Shown piece after piece: positions 46,005 to 59,669 of a DNA stretch of 64,000 nucleotides. Positions within the stretch are counted from its first letter, which is position 1. Each line of letters opens with the position of its first letter. The DNA is taken from assembly GCF_965638725.1 (NCBI RefSeq), contig NC_134975.1, forward strand, positions 1,996,179 to 2,060,178. Reading direction: 5' to 3'. The notes under the pieces were generated by a model, which was not told the DNA's origin, did not search any database, and saw nothing but the letters and a program-made list of their open reading frames with translations. This DNA comes from Aptenodytes patagonicus (taxonomy: Eukaryota > Chordata > Aves > Sphenisciformes > Spheniscidae). Both the position numbers and the translations under genes were made by a program.

Positions 46005-46587
46005 TTGTCTTTCTGGAGAAGGCAGAAGTCAGGTTAGAAATGTCCAGGCTTGCAATCGCCATTGACCTCCCCAGCCCCTGCGGGAGCGCTGGCAGCGTGG
46101 CATGGGACAGATCCAGCATCAGACAACCTCCTTCGCAGGCGTCTGGGCAGCATTTTGATGGGTGCGTGTGAAAATTGCATCCTCACAGTTACCTCTCGGC
46201 ACGTCTACCCTTGCTTCGGTGCAGGCACACAGCCGCAAGAACGGGTTTGTGTAGTGTAAAGGTACAATTCATTGCAATAAACTTTATCACAAACCTCCCC
46301 TTTTCTAGCGAGGAGCAATATTTCTATCTTGAGCTTATCACCAGAGTGCTGGAGAGCTTTCCCGACCGTTAGTTGCTCAGACAAGCACCTTCAGAAGAGT
46401 TACTAATGAGAGTGTTACATTTCTTCTCTTTGCTGGATGCCTTAGGGGTTCGGGGGAGTAAAATGCCAGCCCCCACCCTGTAGTTGCTGAAAATCAGACT
46501 TTTGGTTGCCTATCAGCAAGCACTTTCATTTCTCTGGTTTAATTTCTTCAGAGATTGGTAGTAAAGAAGGGAGGAAAAGGCACTTAC

Positions 46588-46640
46588 CTTCTGCAAAGAC
46601 AGCTGTTCCCTGTAAAGCAAGATCCTATTTTCCTCCTTCA
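46588..46640 (-). other. GCGL: Candidate noncoding first exon of GCGL
   Basis: The first coding exon begins at 46012 after an acceptor (CTTCTGCCTTCTCCAG, ending at 46013), only 8 nt before the ATG, so a leader exon is needed. On the minus strand CTTTGCAGAAG ending at 46588 is followed by a near-perfect donor GTAAGTG. The right-hand (5') end is approximate; no convincing TATA box was seen. Confidence 0.5.
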
Positions 46641-49600
46641 AGCTGGTTGTGCTAAACTCTTCTCCTTACCAGTGCTTTTAATGTTGTTAGCAGGATGCTA
46701 AAAGCTGACGGGTAGGTCATCGGTACTTCTGGTTTTAGTTGGATGGGTCATTATGAGTCATTACAGGATTTTTTAAGTGGGGTGTTGCAAAAAATATAGT
46801 TGTTGCCATATTTTTCAGCTTACGCCTTCAGCGAGGGTTTGGGTTTTTTTATTGTTGCTGTTGCTGTTTCTGTTATCTTTTCTATTTTTTTCCACTTCTT
46901 GGAACAAAGGAGTGACCTATTGGTTTCCGCCTTTCAGGTGAGATGGCCCCTTATTGTCACAGCACATTTTGCATGGGGAAATGATTTCTCTGCCCGCAGG
47001 GCTGCCCTTTCAAACACCTTTGGTTTGAGTTAAAAAACATTAAGAAAAAAGCAAAAGCAAAAATTTAAAAGAACCATTTGTGTGCCCAAGCACTTGCTGC
47101 TGCTTCCTGCAGTGGGTTACAGCTCATCAGCTGGACAGACACCACTTTTCAGCCAAGCCTGGTTTTGTCTCCTAAGGCCAGATCTGAAATTGGGGCCGTT
47201 CACCATCATATCTTCAATTTCGGGATGACAGGAGGCACCACGGGCAGCCGCAGATCTGGGTCAGCATTTTTCCCCGTGGGACATCCAGGCTCAGCCCAGG
47301 AGCTGGGGGAACATCTGGAACTCATCAGGCCAAGGACAATAGTGCAGGGGTGTCTCCTGGGAACTGGGCTCTTTTTTTTAAATCCTCCGGTCCAGCGAAG
47401 GAGAAAGGCTTGAGAAGCGCAAAACCGAGGGTAGTCTTAAAGAACCGGATCTGGCCCTGGAGGAGAGAGTGCTGACAGCTCCGGGTGGACATGGAGCAAA
47501 GCCCTCAGCTCCCTGAAGATGCTGGGAGGTCAGATGAGCTTTTGAGGGCTGCTCATTCGGAGGATTGATGGCAGGCTGCATTTCTGGGGCAGTTTTGAGA
47601 TATTTGGGGAGCTCTTGGCTAAGGAATGTCTACAGTTCAGTGCTCAGGGGGCTAACTGTGCCCTTTTCACAGAGATATGATCAATGGGCAGAGAAAAGCA
47701 AGTCTTGGGAAGCTGGGCCATGTTTCTCCCTCACACACCACCAGCCACCAGAAGAGACACAGGCTTCAAGTCCTGATTTCTCCGCCACTTACTGTCCTCT
47801 CCTCCTGGGACCTTTCTTCTCACAGTTGGGTGATTATTATTATTTTGTAATTATTGTCACTGTCAAAATATGGCCGGTGTTCAGGGGACACTCATCTTGA
47901 AGAGCCTTTTAATTAGGCCAACAATGGCCTTACGAGAAAGCCTGACATTAGAGGAAGAAGGTAGGAGATTAATTAGCTCAACCTTTGGAGGAGAGGTCCA
48001 GATCTCCTACCCATCACTTGAATGGGATATTTATTAATGCCACCAAATTAGCTCACAGTGACTCTGTTTGCAATGTCCCCCTGGCCCAGGAAGACACATG
48101 AGCTATCTGCAGCGGTGGGGGGCTCAGGAGAAGAGAAATTCAGCTCAGCCAGCACATTGCTTGTCATGTTGCTTCTTGGTTCTCTTAATTGTGGCTCCCA
48201 GTGTCAGAGTGGGTTGGAGAAATGTTCTACAGGACACTTTCTCCACTGTCCACAGGTGATTTTCACCAGCCCATTGGGATGTGGTGGTCTCCCCTTTCCA
48301 AGTGTCCTCTGTGGTCTTCCTCTTTCCACCTGGGTTGAGTTGCTGGTGGCTCTCCCACGCTGGAGGACCGCACCATGGGGGGCATGAAACTGTGTTTTAA
48401 GATGCACATGCAGATCTGGATTTTGTCCCATTTTTATGACTTGGAGAGGTTTTTATGGACAGCAGGTGGCAGCCTTCCTCTGCCTGTCTTTCCTCTGCCT
48501 GCCCTTCAGCTGCCTGCCCTTCAGCTGCCACACAGCCGCCTCCTCATTGCTGGGCGGCTCCCAAAACACCCGGTCTGTCCCTGCAAGGACCGAAGCAACG
48601 TGATGTCCCTCTCTTCGGGGATGGAAGACCCCAGGCTGGGGGATGCTGTCGGTGGCAGCACGGTGATGCCACAGCCCAGTTGGGTTGGTTTTGGTTCAAA
48701 TCCTTGCTCTGTGTGCATCTTTGGAGAAGCATCTTTGAGGACACATGAGCATCCTGCGCTGATGGAGCATGGACCAAAGAAGTTGATAAGGGAAAACTCC
48801 TGGACTGTACTCCATGTCCATCAACCTTAGCTAAACTCATCCAGACCCCATCCAACCTTTGCTGCATTTTTCTGTTAGGTCACCCCAGGACTGGCTGTGT
48901 GGCTGACCTGCCCACCTCTGCCAGTCTTGGTCTCTGCAAGCATGGGGAGAGGCAGGAGGAGCCAGGCTGCTCTGATGGGGATGGTGGGATGTGGCGTTGC
49001 TGGACTGTCCAAAATCAGGCTGGAAACAAGATGAGTTTATGCTTAAGCCTGCTCTTAAATTATAACACAGACCTGCCAAGCCTCATTCTGCCACCAGCCA
49101 GCTCCTGCTTTGGGGCTTGATTTCCTGCCTGGTGCGATGGGGTCAGGCTGGCATGCCTTGATGCCTTCATGCAGCAGCCTGAAGGGAACCACAAAGTCAC
49201 CATAGATAAATCAAACTGCTCCAATACTGCTGTCCTGTAGCTGCAGGTGCAGTCAAACCGAGTGATGCTTAATTTCGGAGGGATTTTCTGCAAGCAAGGA
49301 GGGATAAAGGCTTTGACTTCACCTTCTTGGATCCTCTGCAAAGAGACCTTCGTTTCCCACAGAGGTGAATGTCAGGTCCAACCCAGTGCAAGAGAGCAGG
49401 GGATGGAAAAACCTTCCCCTGTGCGTGTCCCCCGACCACAGTTCAGAGCCCGGTGCCTCATGAATCAGCACTCTCCACTCTCCTTTTCCCCATGGCTGAG
49501 GGTGTTTGTGGCCTCCTCCCTCCCCACCACAACTGGAGGCAATTTTATACCCGTGTGTCAGAGCGTGCTGCCTCTCACTGGCAGTGGCTACTGCCAAGGC

Positions 49601-49796
49601 ATAACTAGGCAAAGAAAGACCTTCTCAGGTCAGTGGTTTAACCTGAAACACCTCCTTCAGGGTGACGCTGAGTGTGTGGTTTCAGTTTCAGCATCTTTGG
49701 GGCTTTTTTCCTGTGTTTTGCTTTACAGCTATTTAAGAGCAAAGGGAGGGCCATTAAAGAAAGATATTCTGCATTTCCGGTGAGGTACTTTGGCAG
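46641..49796. other. Intergenic DNA, no gene seen
   Basis: About 3.1 kb with only short open stretches and no family resemblance. A short CTGCCTGCCCTTCAG-type duplication occurs near 48476-48530. Nothing else is called. Confidence 0.5.
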
Positions 49797-50706
49797 CTCT
49801 GAAGGGACATGTTGCAGACGACACCAAGTTGGGCGGGAGTGTTGATCTGCTCGAGGGTAGGAAGGCTCTGCAGAGGGACCTGGACAGGCTGGATCGATGG
49901 GCCCAGGCCAACTGTATGAGGTTCAACAAGGCCAAGTGCCGGGTCCTGCACTTCGGCCACAACAACCCCATGCAGCGCTACAGGCTTGGGGAAGAGTGGC
50001 TGGAAAGCTGCCTGGCGGAAAAGGACCTGGGGGTGCTGGTCAACAGCCGGCTGAACATGAGCCGGCAGTGTGCCCAGGCGGCCAAGAAGGCCAATGGCAT
50101 CCTGGCCTGTATCAGAAATAGTGTGGCCAGCAGGAGCAGGGAAGTGATGGTGCCCCTGTACTCGGCACTGGTGAGGCCGCACCTCGAATACTGTGTTCAG
50201 TTTTGGGCCCCTCACTCCAAGAAGGACGTCGAGGTGCTGGAGCGTGTCCAGAGAAGGGCAACGAGGCTGGTGAGGGGTCTGGAGAACAAGTCTGATGAGG
50301 AGCGGCTGAGGGAACTGGGGTTGTTCAGCCTGGAGAAAAGGAGGCTGAGGGGAGACCTCATCGCTCTCTACAACCACCTGAAAGGAGGTTGTAGCGAGGT
50401 GGGGGTCGGTCTCTTCTCCCAAGTAACAAGCGATAGGACGAGAGGAAACGGCCTCAAGTTGCGCCAGGGGAGGTTTAGATTGGACGTGAGGAAAAATGTC
50501 TTTACTGAAAGAGTGGTGAAACATTGGAACAGGCTGCCCAGGGAAGTGGTGGAGTCCCCATCCCTGGAGGTATTTAAAAGACGAGTAGATGAGGCACTTA
50601 GGGACATGGTTTAGTGGGCATGGGGGTGTTGGGTTGACGGTTGGACTCGATGATCTTAGAGGTCTTTTCCAACCTCAATGATTCTATGATTCTGTGATTC
50701 TATGAC
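49797..50706 (+). mobile_element. CR1 LINE, 5'-truncated, 3' end complete
   Basis: An open frame of 274 codons (49790-50614) encodes the C-terminal part of the CR1 reverse transcriptase and its tail. It runs from the active-site region (VADDTKLGG, usually FADD) through [26 protein letters not shown] and [14 protein letters not shown]. The element ends in the octamer ATTCTATG/ATTCTGTG repeats (about 50681-50706) that mark CR1 3' termini. The first two-thirds of a full element is absent, as usual for CR1. The uninterrupted frame suggests a fairly recent insertion. The left boundary is approximate. Confidence 0.95.
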
Positions 50707-53700
50707 ATGGATTACTTTCCTGCCTCTTTTCCCCTTTGTGCATGCTTTTTTAGGCAGGAAACAGTATCTGCCTTTGATGCTGCAGAGTTGAGGGCCTGCA
50801 GCCTCCTGGCTTGTGCTTATGGCTGACCCTTGATACCAGGGAGGAAGACTTTGGTGGGATGCAGAGATGGTGCTGAGCTACGGCAGCAGGCTGTGATGAG
50901 CTCATTTGGAGCCATGAGCCCTTAAGAATAGGGGTCAATGCCATGTATTCCCGAAATCAAGCTCAGGCTCTATCTACCCCATAGTGGATCTCCATTTTTG
51001 TTGAATCTATTACTTTTCTCCCTTTGCTATTAACATAGTGGAAGGAAACGGGGGAGATCCCCTTGCCCCCAGCTCCCATCGCTCTCCTGTCCCTGAGCAC
51101 CTTTCATGAGCGCTAAATGTCCATGATACACACGACAAGGCAAGCTGCTGGGTGCCAAGGGCTTCCCACATGGGAAACTTGAACGTGAGCCTGGAGAAGT
51201 GGAAGTGGTTTCATTAGTGGATGGTTGGACAAGAAACTAGCTTGCACCCATGCCAGGCTGGGAAATGGGTGAGCTAATGGGGAATTGCAGGCAAAATGCA
51301 CTGGGGTCAAACATGGGGCTCTCACATTTGGGACCTGGACACCTGGTGGGTATCCAGCTGTGGTGACATTGCTGCAAGAGTGTCCCTGCTCCTCCTCATC
51401 AGTGGGAGCTGCTGGTCGTTGGGAATCACGTGAAGGTCAGATTAGAGGTTCTGTCCTTTCACCTGGGTTATCTAGTGCATTTTACCTCCTTTGGCTAAAA
51501 CCCCAGCAATCAGCCTCAGCAGGTGGAGTGGGATGCGGGACACCTGGCTGAGCCCTCACTGCCTACAAAGCCTGGTGCTCAGTCCTTCCATAGTCTTCAG
51601 CCCTGCAAGCCTGCAAGCTGTCCTGCTCCCTGGCCCTCCTGGCTGTCCTTTGCTCCCTGTGTGCTCTCAGCATGATGCTTTGCAGTGAAAGGTGGGTGCT
51701 TCCCTTTTGCTTTTGGAGGAGAGTGGTTGCTGTGAGCTGTGCCAGGTGCTATTAGGTGGTTTTGAGCAAGCTGTGGGTGTGCTGAGCAGGCTCGGTCCCT
51801 TGGGGCACCCTGGCCCAGCACCAAGCGATTGCTGGTTCATGCTGGGGCCCTGCGGGCGCTATACTGGGGCAGCTCTGGGCTGTGGGAAGGTTTGGCTCAA
51901 CACCTTGGTGGTTATGTGCCTGCAGCCTGCCAAAGTCCTGATCTAGGGTTAAGGAGGTTTTTTAATTACCCTTCTTTATCTGAGACAAAGGGTGATGGTG
52001 GTTAGTGGTTTATTTCTGCTAAATGTCCCCCTGGCTTTGAAATGTAGAAAACTTTGCCAGGCTTTTTTTTTTTTTTACCTGCCTCTTCTTCCTGCCCATA
52101 ATGCTATAAAAATCTTATAGACCCTAATGAGACAAGTTACCATTGTGCATGGGCTAAAAAGCCCTTGGTAGAGTCTGAAGCAAATGTGGCAGAGGCTTTA
52201 GTTTCACCCTCTTGATTTCTATGGGCCCTTAGCAGGCTCGTGTGTGATTAAATAACCCTTGGCTCCTTAGCTTTGCAAAACATCCCCTATTAGCGATCTT
52301 CTTTGGCCGTTTGCAATGGCTTTTAGTTTGGCAGCAATCACTGGTAACTGGCTGATGAAACCTGATCATGCCATAAATCAAAACTTCTTCGCATTCAAAT
52401 GCAACAATTAATCCTGGGTGTGTTGGTGCAATTAGATGACAAATTATGCCTCAAGATTCACTTGCTTGTTTATATAGAGAAGCAGTGTTTGCTCAGGCGG
52501 GGATGTTTGGCTATGGTTTTCAGTCTACCCCAGGGGATGTTGAAAGATAAACTCAGGGAGTTGTATCCTGCTGCAGCTGCAGAATTCAGACCCTTTGGCC
52601 TCAGCTCCTTCACCTGGAGACTGAAAGATTGTCTGCCTGCTGGCACTGACCGTTTTTTGGCTAACTTGAATTGTCTGAGCCCTCCTTTTTCCAAGATGTT
52701 AGTGCAGAGTTTATTCTTGTAATGCTCAAGCCTTGTACAGGAGGATTTGAGCCCCACCAGATTGGGGCAGGGGTTGCCTTCAGACCTGCAGCTTCCATGC
52801 CCCGGTAGAAACACTCCTAGCAGTCATGGGTATCTGATTTGACTGCTCTGGTCGACTTCTGAGACTGTAGGGCTGGTGCTAAATAGCAACGGCTCGAGCT
52901 GAAAACCCAGCAGCTAATCTGCTGCTGGATGTTTGCTCCTGATGATCCTGGTGCCGCAGGATGTCTCACTTACAGATAGTTTTGGAGCGTGCCTTGATGT
53001 GGGTAGACGCGCTCTGCGGTGGGGAAGTCTCTTATTAATGCAACAAGGCATTTGCTTGAACTGCTGAAAAGTTGGGGTGACTGGTGGAACAAAGGTGTGT
53101 TCTTCAGATGCAGTGTTGTTTCCGTGAAAAAAGTGAATATTTGGGGGTTGAATGATACGGAAGGATGAGTAAACTGAAGCAGGCACTATTCTTGCAGGGA
53201 TGCTGCCTGTGGCGAGGGAGAGCTGAGCTCTCTCTGCTGGTTAGTGACATTCAGCTGTGGTTTTTAGCGCAAAATCCTAACACAGACAATGTGGCAAAAA
53301 TCCAGGACAAAGACATATAGATAAAAAGCTTATTGATGTCACTAGTGCTAGTAGGTGCATATTTACACACTTGACTTAAATGAAGGTTTTATCCACTGAT
53401 TAACTTGCGGGATTTCTTTGTGAAACACCCACAGATGTTTTCTTATCTACTTGGAGCAAAATAAGCTGATAGCATTTTATATCCCTTTCCCTTATGATGG
53501 GGATTAGTGCTGATAACAGCTATCATAATTCCGATGGACTCTGATCTCTAAGTGGGAGGCAATGGCTCTCAGTGAGAAAGCAATTGGCTGTTTGGACAAG
53601 TAGCTTAAAAAAATAAGGAATCTTTTAAGAGTGGAGAAAGGGCTCATTTTCTCTAGCTGATCCTGCTTTGGCAGGAAAACACTGCTCTGTCACCAAATAA

Positions 53701-55413
53701 ATACAGCTTCTGGGGATGAGGGAAAAATCCCAAAAAGCTGAAAGAATTGTTGGGGAACAGGAATTGATTTTTCTTTAGTTGTGGCTTTTTTAAAAAAGGC
53801 AAATTGTGTAGGACACTAAGTTTGTTTTATCCATTTTTTCCAGGCTGCACGAGAGGGCATTATATCAACCTGCAGCTGCACTTTGCTTGTGGGCAAAAGA
53901 GCTCTTGCTGTCTTGCCAAACAGGATTAATGTCAAGCTGGCAGAGAAGGACCTGTATCCTGGAAGACATGTGCCAGAGTATTTGTTTTATTTTGTTGGTT
54001 AGTGGTTATTTTTTAGGAGTTGTTTCTGAGCTGAACCGGTTCCCTGATCTTGTGCCCAGCCCTGCAGTTTTGCTGCATGGGAAGGGTCCTCAAGGACTCA
54101 TCTTCCCTGTGCATCCTGATGCTGGTTGGAGGCAATGAGCTTGGGGACCTCTTGTTTTGGAGTAAACCAGCCCAAATCCTGAGTGTGCATCTCCCCTGGG
54201 TGGGAGCTCAGACAGTTCAGAGGCCTCCACTGGGCTGTCATTTAACAAAGCTGTGTTTAATCCCCTCCTTGCTTGCTAAGTCCTTGCATCCTCCTTGCTC
54301 TCGGCGGCTGTGCCTGGGAAACCCTCCCGGCTCCAGAGCTGACCTTTCCCAACAAAGCGCCTTTGTCAGGCAGACCTCAGGGCTGCAGGGTTGCTTTTTT
54401 ATCTTCCCTTCTTTACTTATTACTCTTTTTATTGATGGCACCACCCAGCAGCACAAGGACCCATTATACAAACCGCTGTTGGACTTTGCTTGTTTGCAGG
54501 AGGCTGAATAAGAACAAACGGGAAGCGGTGGGCTGTATCCTGGAAAGCAGAGGCCAAAAGTTTGAGCAAGAGGAAACCTGGCAGCAGAAACAAAGCCCTG
54601 ATCCAGCCAGCGCTGAGCCTGTGGTCCCCATGTGCTGGGGAGGGAGGGAACCTTGTTTTCACATGGGGTGATATGGCTGATCTTTGGGGAAGGGTGGGTG
54701 AAGCAAGACTGGGGGTTTTGTCCCTCAGGTGGACCTGTTGTGGTGAGGGTTTTCCTGGTCCTATGTCCACCCTCCATGGAGCATCCCAGCAGAGGGCAGC
54801 AAGAGATGCCCTGGGCACCCATTGCTCTCCCATGGGTGCTGTTCCAGAGCACCCATGCTTGGTGCAAGGGCAGGCTGACCCTTGTCCCCCTCTGGTCCCC
54901 CACGTTGGGGCACCTGCTAATAACTTCCAACTCTGCCAGGCTTTAAAGAGGCATTTTGGGGGCTGTAGGAGGGTGTTGAGATGGGAAGAGAGACACCATG
55001 CAGATCTACTCTTGCCCTCCCTGGTCTCTGGACATCTCCTGTCCTTCTTCTCTTTAATTACATGGTTTATTTGGGGGCAACGCTCACCTTATCCTGTATT
55101 TCCATATATTATAGTGCCCCATCTCCCCATGTCTGCCCATGCACACAGCAGCATCTTGGTGCACTGCAGTGATGCTGGAGCAAGGGGACCAAGCGGGGCA
55201 CTGGTGGCTTCACGCTCATGTGAGCGTGGCAGCTTGTCCCAGTGGTGCCCACTGCCAGTGGGTGCTGAAGCCTGACCCAATGTGCTGCTGCATTCAACAC
55301 CAAATCATGCATGATATGAGTCAGTGAGCAAAATACAAATTACAGCAGCTGATCTTCAGGCGGAGGCTGCATTACCTGGCAGAGGTGATGCCTTTTCCCA
55401 ACAGGAAGGGTGG
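50707..55413. other. Intergenic DNA, no gene seen
   Basis: About 4.7 kb of unique-looking sequence of moderate GC with no recognised exon. The longest open stretches (for example around 52399-52722 and 54238-54930 on opposite strands) show no known domain and no splice-site support. Confidence 0.5.
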
Positions 55414-55949
55414 CTGTTTGTCCTGGTTTTGGCTGGGATAGAGTTAATTTTCTTCCTAGTAGCTGGTACAATGCTGTGTTTTGGATTTAGGATGAGAACA
55501 ATGTTGGTAACACAGCGATGTTTTAGTTGTTGCTAGGTAGTGCTTACACTAGTCAAGGACTTTTCAGCTTCCCACGCTCTACCGACTGAGAAGGCTGGAG
55601 GTGCACAAGAAGCTGGGAGGGGGCACAGCCAGGACAGCTGACCCCAACTGGCCAAAGGGACATTCCATACCATATGATGTCATGCTCAGTATATAAACCG
55701 GGGGGCTGCTGCTCGGGGACTGGCTGAGCATTGGTCGTTGGGTGGTAAGCAATTGCATTGTGCATCACTTGCTTTGTATATTCTTTTATTATTATTTTAT
55801 TTCAATTATTAAACTGTTCTTATCTCAACCCATGAGTTTTCTCACTTTTACTCTTCTGATTCTCTCCCCCATCCCACTGGGTGGGGGGAGAGCGAGCAAG
55901 CAGCTGTGTGGTGCTCAGTTGCCAGCTGAGGTTAAACCATGACACTGTT
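55414..55949 (+). mobile_element. Solo LTR of an endogenous retrovirus, with 5-bp target duplication
   Basis: An LTR of 526 bp at 55419-55944 starts TGTCCTGG and ends ATGACA. It is flanked on both sides by CTGTT (55414-55418 and 55945-55949). The 5-bp duplication fits an ERVL-type (class III) element. It contains a TATA-like AGTATATAAA near 55689 and an A/T-rich stretch with ATTAAA-type words near 55800. Only one LTR is present, so internal genes were lost by LTR recombination. I recognise the sequence as an abundant family of neoavian genomes; the exact database name is not certain. The perfect flanking repeats argue against great age. Confidence 0.9.
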
Positions 55950-58900
55950 GGCCCTCCATGGCTGTGTGAGCTGTTTCCTGGCTTGTAAAGAATTGGTACC
56001 ACAGCAACTATAGGCTGGGCAGAGGCTGAGTAGGAGGGGGAGGACTCGGTGCTTGTGCTCAAAAGGAGGTGGGTGCTGGCACAGTCTGTACCATGACTAA
56101 TGCCAACACCCATGCCAGCCTCTGCCATGTCTCTGCACAGAGGTTTCTCCTCTGTCGGCAGCATTTCTATCCATCAGCCCTGGATGATGCACTGGAAACT
56201 TCTTTATTTGTGAGCCTTGCACATCTCCTGGTGTAGTGTGGAGCTACATGCGGAGGGAGGATATCTCTAGGTTGGCTTCTTTGTGGGTCACGTTGCTCTG
56301 GAGTTGGTCCCTGGATGCTTGGGACTCTCTAGCAAAGTGGTGGAAATCCTCCTGGAGGTGGGGTTTGGCTGCCCTGTGTTGCTTGGACTTTCTGGGGGCA
56401 GTCGATGTGCTGCAATACCCCTCTGCAGTGCTCTTCCATCTTCCCTGGTGTCTGCCGGGGTTTCTCTTCTATCTCTCATCCTGTTTCCAACAAGCAGGAC
56501 TGGGCGCTGCTCTGCTTTGTTCTCCGGGTGAAACCAGCCTCATGCTTTTCATGCGAAGTCAGAAACTGTGGCTTTACGCAAAGCACTTAAGGTGGCAAAA
56601 TAATCCGAGCTGGTAGCAGGGTAGAAGGGATGTGCTCCCAAATTGTGGAGTATTATCCCTTCTTGCTCAGGGGCAGAGCGATGGAGAGAGCTGGGGCTGA
56701 CCCTTTGCAAGGGACTGAAGTGAAGCAGAATGTGCAACCTGTTGAAAAAAAAATCTTTGTTTAATTGAGGTCTTGCTTCTCAAGGTCTTGAGGTCTTCTT
56801 GAGACCGCTGGGTCTTGCTTCTCCTCAAGCACCTGGTTCCTTCCCCTGCCTCTACAATGGCCCAGCAAGCTTCTGTTTCAGGGACTTTAAATGATACACA
56901 AACAGAGCTGCTAGAGACCTTCCTTAAATAGACTGAAAGCCCTTTAATGTGTAAGAAGATGTAAGGTTTCTAGATTGTTACAGCATGTGAAAATAGTTGG
57001 GTTTTTCCTCCCTGTCAGAAAAGAAAAAGAAATTTTTAAAGCTGTGCTGATGGAAAAGATACTCAAGAATGAGAAATAGTCTGTGAAATCCTCTTAGTGC
57101 AAAGAAATTGCTAGTAGGCATGCTTAGGAAAAAACTGTATCCGCTCCCCCCTTCTTAATTACAGCAAATATGCACAAGAATGGTATGCTGAGGTGCTTTG
57201 GTGTAATAGTTTCACCTGGTGATATACCTCTAAAATAGGAAGAAAAAAATAGCTGGTAATACAAAGCACCGATATAGTTCACTTTTTATAACCAAAATGG
57301 TGCTGGATCTGTATGGCTGTAAGGAAGGGTAGTATGGGTGTATGGGATGGAGGTGTGCTGAGATATTGCTCCTGAAATGGAAACTCCTGTTTTGGGGGAG
57401 AAGCTGGGAAAATGAGTGTGGCGTAGCTGTGACTGCATTATTGTGCACTACAGGTAAATCTGGTTTGAATGTGCAAGGATTATATCAGCCTTTGCTGCGT
57501 CTCTTGAAATAAAGGTATTTTTTCTGTGAAATAGCTATTTCTGCTAAGGGAGTGTTGTTCCTACTGACCACCAGCCTTTCAATCTCATTAAAAATAGGGC
57601 TGAAGAAGCTTGAATGTTTAAAAAAAAAAAATTTCTCTATTTGGTTTTTAAGCGCTGCTGTTCCTGTTTCTGGGCAGGTGAGAACAGGCAGGAGGACCTC
57701 AGGGTTTCCCAGCCATGACCTGGGCTCTGCTCCATGCCTTTCCCAGCGAAGGCAAAGTCGCAGCACTTGCTGGATGCCAGGGTTTGGTCTGGATTAAATG
57801 CAACATGGACCAGTGAGAAGCCGGGTGGGGAAGGTGTGCCAGGGCTCATGCTGAGCACTAGACCTCTGCACTGTGTAGGGATGCTGCTGGCTTCGCCGGC
57901 ATGCTCACTGGGATCCAGCCCGCATTTACCCCATGGTTTAGAGTCTGCCCCTGCCCTGTGCATTGGGGAAGGGTGTTAATTGCTTGTGCTCCCCTTCCCA
58001 CTGACCCCAGCCCTGTGCGGGGCCATCCTGCCTGTGTTTTCGAGCCAGGCCCTGGATGCTTTTTGTGCTGACGCAAAGCTGCTGCCGCACGATTCTCTGA
58101 TTCATCCCCACGGAGGACTCACACCCAGGCTGGGTTTCTTCTCTTGGTTGTTGATCACGCTGGTGTGGGCTGGGCCCCTCCATGGGGTGCTGTGGGGACT
58201 CCCCGATTCCCACTACGGGATGGGGTGTGGAGTATGCCAGGACTCCTGAATCCCTTCTCCAGTGCTAGGGTGGATGGAGTTCAGAGCAGCAAAGCAAGTA
58301 GGATGCCCAGGATTCCCTGCTCTGGGGGGGAGGGGGGAGTCTGAATGCACCTTTTGGGTGCATTTTCAGGGTCTAGGGGTGCAGTGGAAGGAGACTGTGG
58401 GATGCAGCTTTTGGGCATGTTGACCTGCCCCAGCCCCATGCTTCACTGTGGGTTGCTCTGAGAGGGGTGTCTCTGGGATCTGGAGGTGCTTTAATGTTTC
58501 TCTGGGGCTGGTGTCCGTAGTGCATCTCCCATGCTATGTGTGACCATGCTGCCCTTTCCCAGTGAGGAAGGGGCTTAATAGTCTTCCCCTTACGAAAGAG
58601 GAAACTGAGGCACAGAAGTGTTGTAGATCTCGGCCCATCCCTGAGGAGGAGTGAGGTGGGAGGGTTAAGACAGGGTGCACGGTTGCGTTTTTAGCTTTCT
58701 AGCTCTGCAGCTGACCTGTGTGACGCAAACTAAGGGCTTTTCCACCTCCTTTTCTCCTCCTGCTTGTCACCAACCTCTTCTGTTAAGAATTGGGGGGGCA
58801 AAGCAAAATGAGAGGCAAGGATCTGCTGCTACCCAGACTCATGCAGTACCACAGCCTGGATTGCAAATCTGCTTAGGCATGCTAAAATATAGGTTATGCT

Positions 58901-59669
58901 GCCTACCCTCCCTGGTAGTACCATGTGAAGGTGGCATAACCTGTCTGATTGGGATCGAGCTGCATCTGGGATCGGGGAGCTCCCAGACAAGCATCTCCCA
59001 CCACGCTGGGGGTCCGTGCTCAGCGGAAACATCTTTGCAGCAAGAAGAGGGGCTGTGATGGTGGAGCTCTGCATGGGGCTGGATTTAGGGAGCTGGTGGG
59101 AGGGATGGCTGGGATAGTGCCGGTGCCCAGTGTCCCCATGCCCAGGTCAGGAGCAAGATGCTTTGGCAGAGGGTTGTGGCAGAACTGGAAGAGCAGGGCT
59201 ACAGCAGAAAGTCAGGGCAAGGGTGTGGGTTTGGCACCCAGCGAGGGGGCTGGGGAGTGTTGTGGGTCAGTTTTTGAGGGCACCCGTGGAGCTGTCTGGG
59301 AGAACTGGTATAGCAGAAAGCCGTGCCTGAGTCAAACCGGCAAAGTGCGTGAAGGATTGCTGCTGGCTCCTCCCAGCTCATGCCAACCTTGGAGATGGGC
59401 TTCAAACTGCCCTGGACCTGGTACCCTGTTGTGAGGCATCTCCTGCTCTTGCCCCACTCCAACACTAGTGCCTGTTTCTCCTTCTTGGGATTAATGACTA
59501 TCACTTCCCAAACCACCTGCTCGTGGTGTCAGCTGCCACGGGATTTGGGATCCAAGCACTTGCTCTTGCCCTGGCTCTTTGGTATGGCTTTGCATCCAGC
59601 TTAACCAATTTTTGCTCTTAAAATTTGATACCCGAGCAGATTTGCACCCATGAGTTTTTTAAAATTTCC
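55950..59669. other. Intergenic DNA, no gene seen
   Basis: About 3.7 kb without recognised exons on either strand. No tandem array or further mobile element is evident by eye. Confidence 0.5.

Noticed and set aside
52399-52722. 107-codon open frame in the AQP5-GCGL interval
   Set aside because: No family resemblance, no splice or start support, and a similar-sized frame on the opposite strand. Chance is sufficient.
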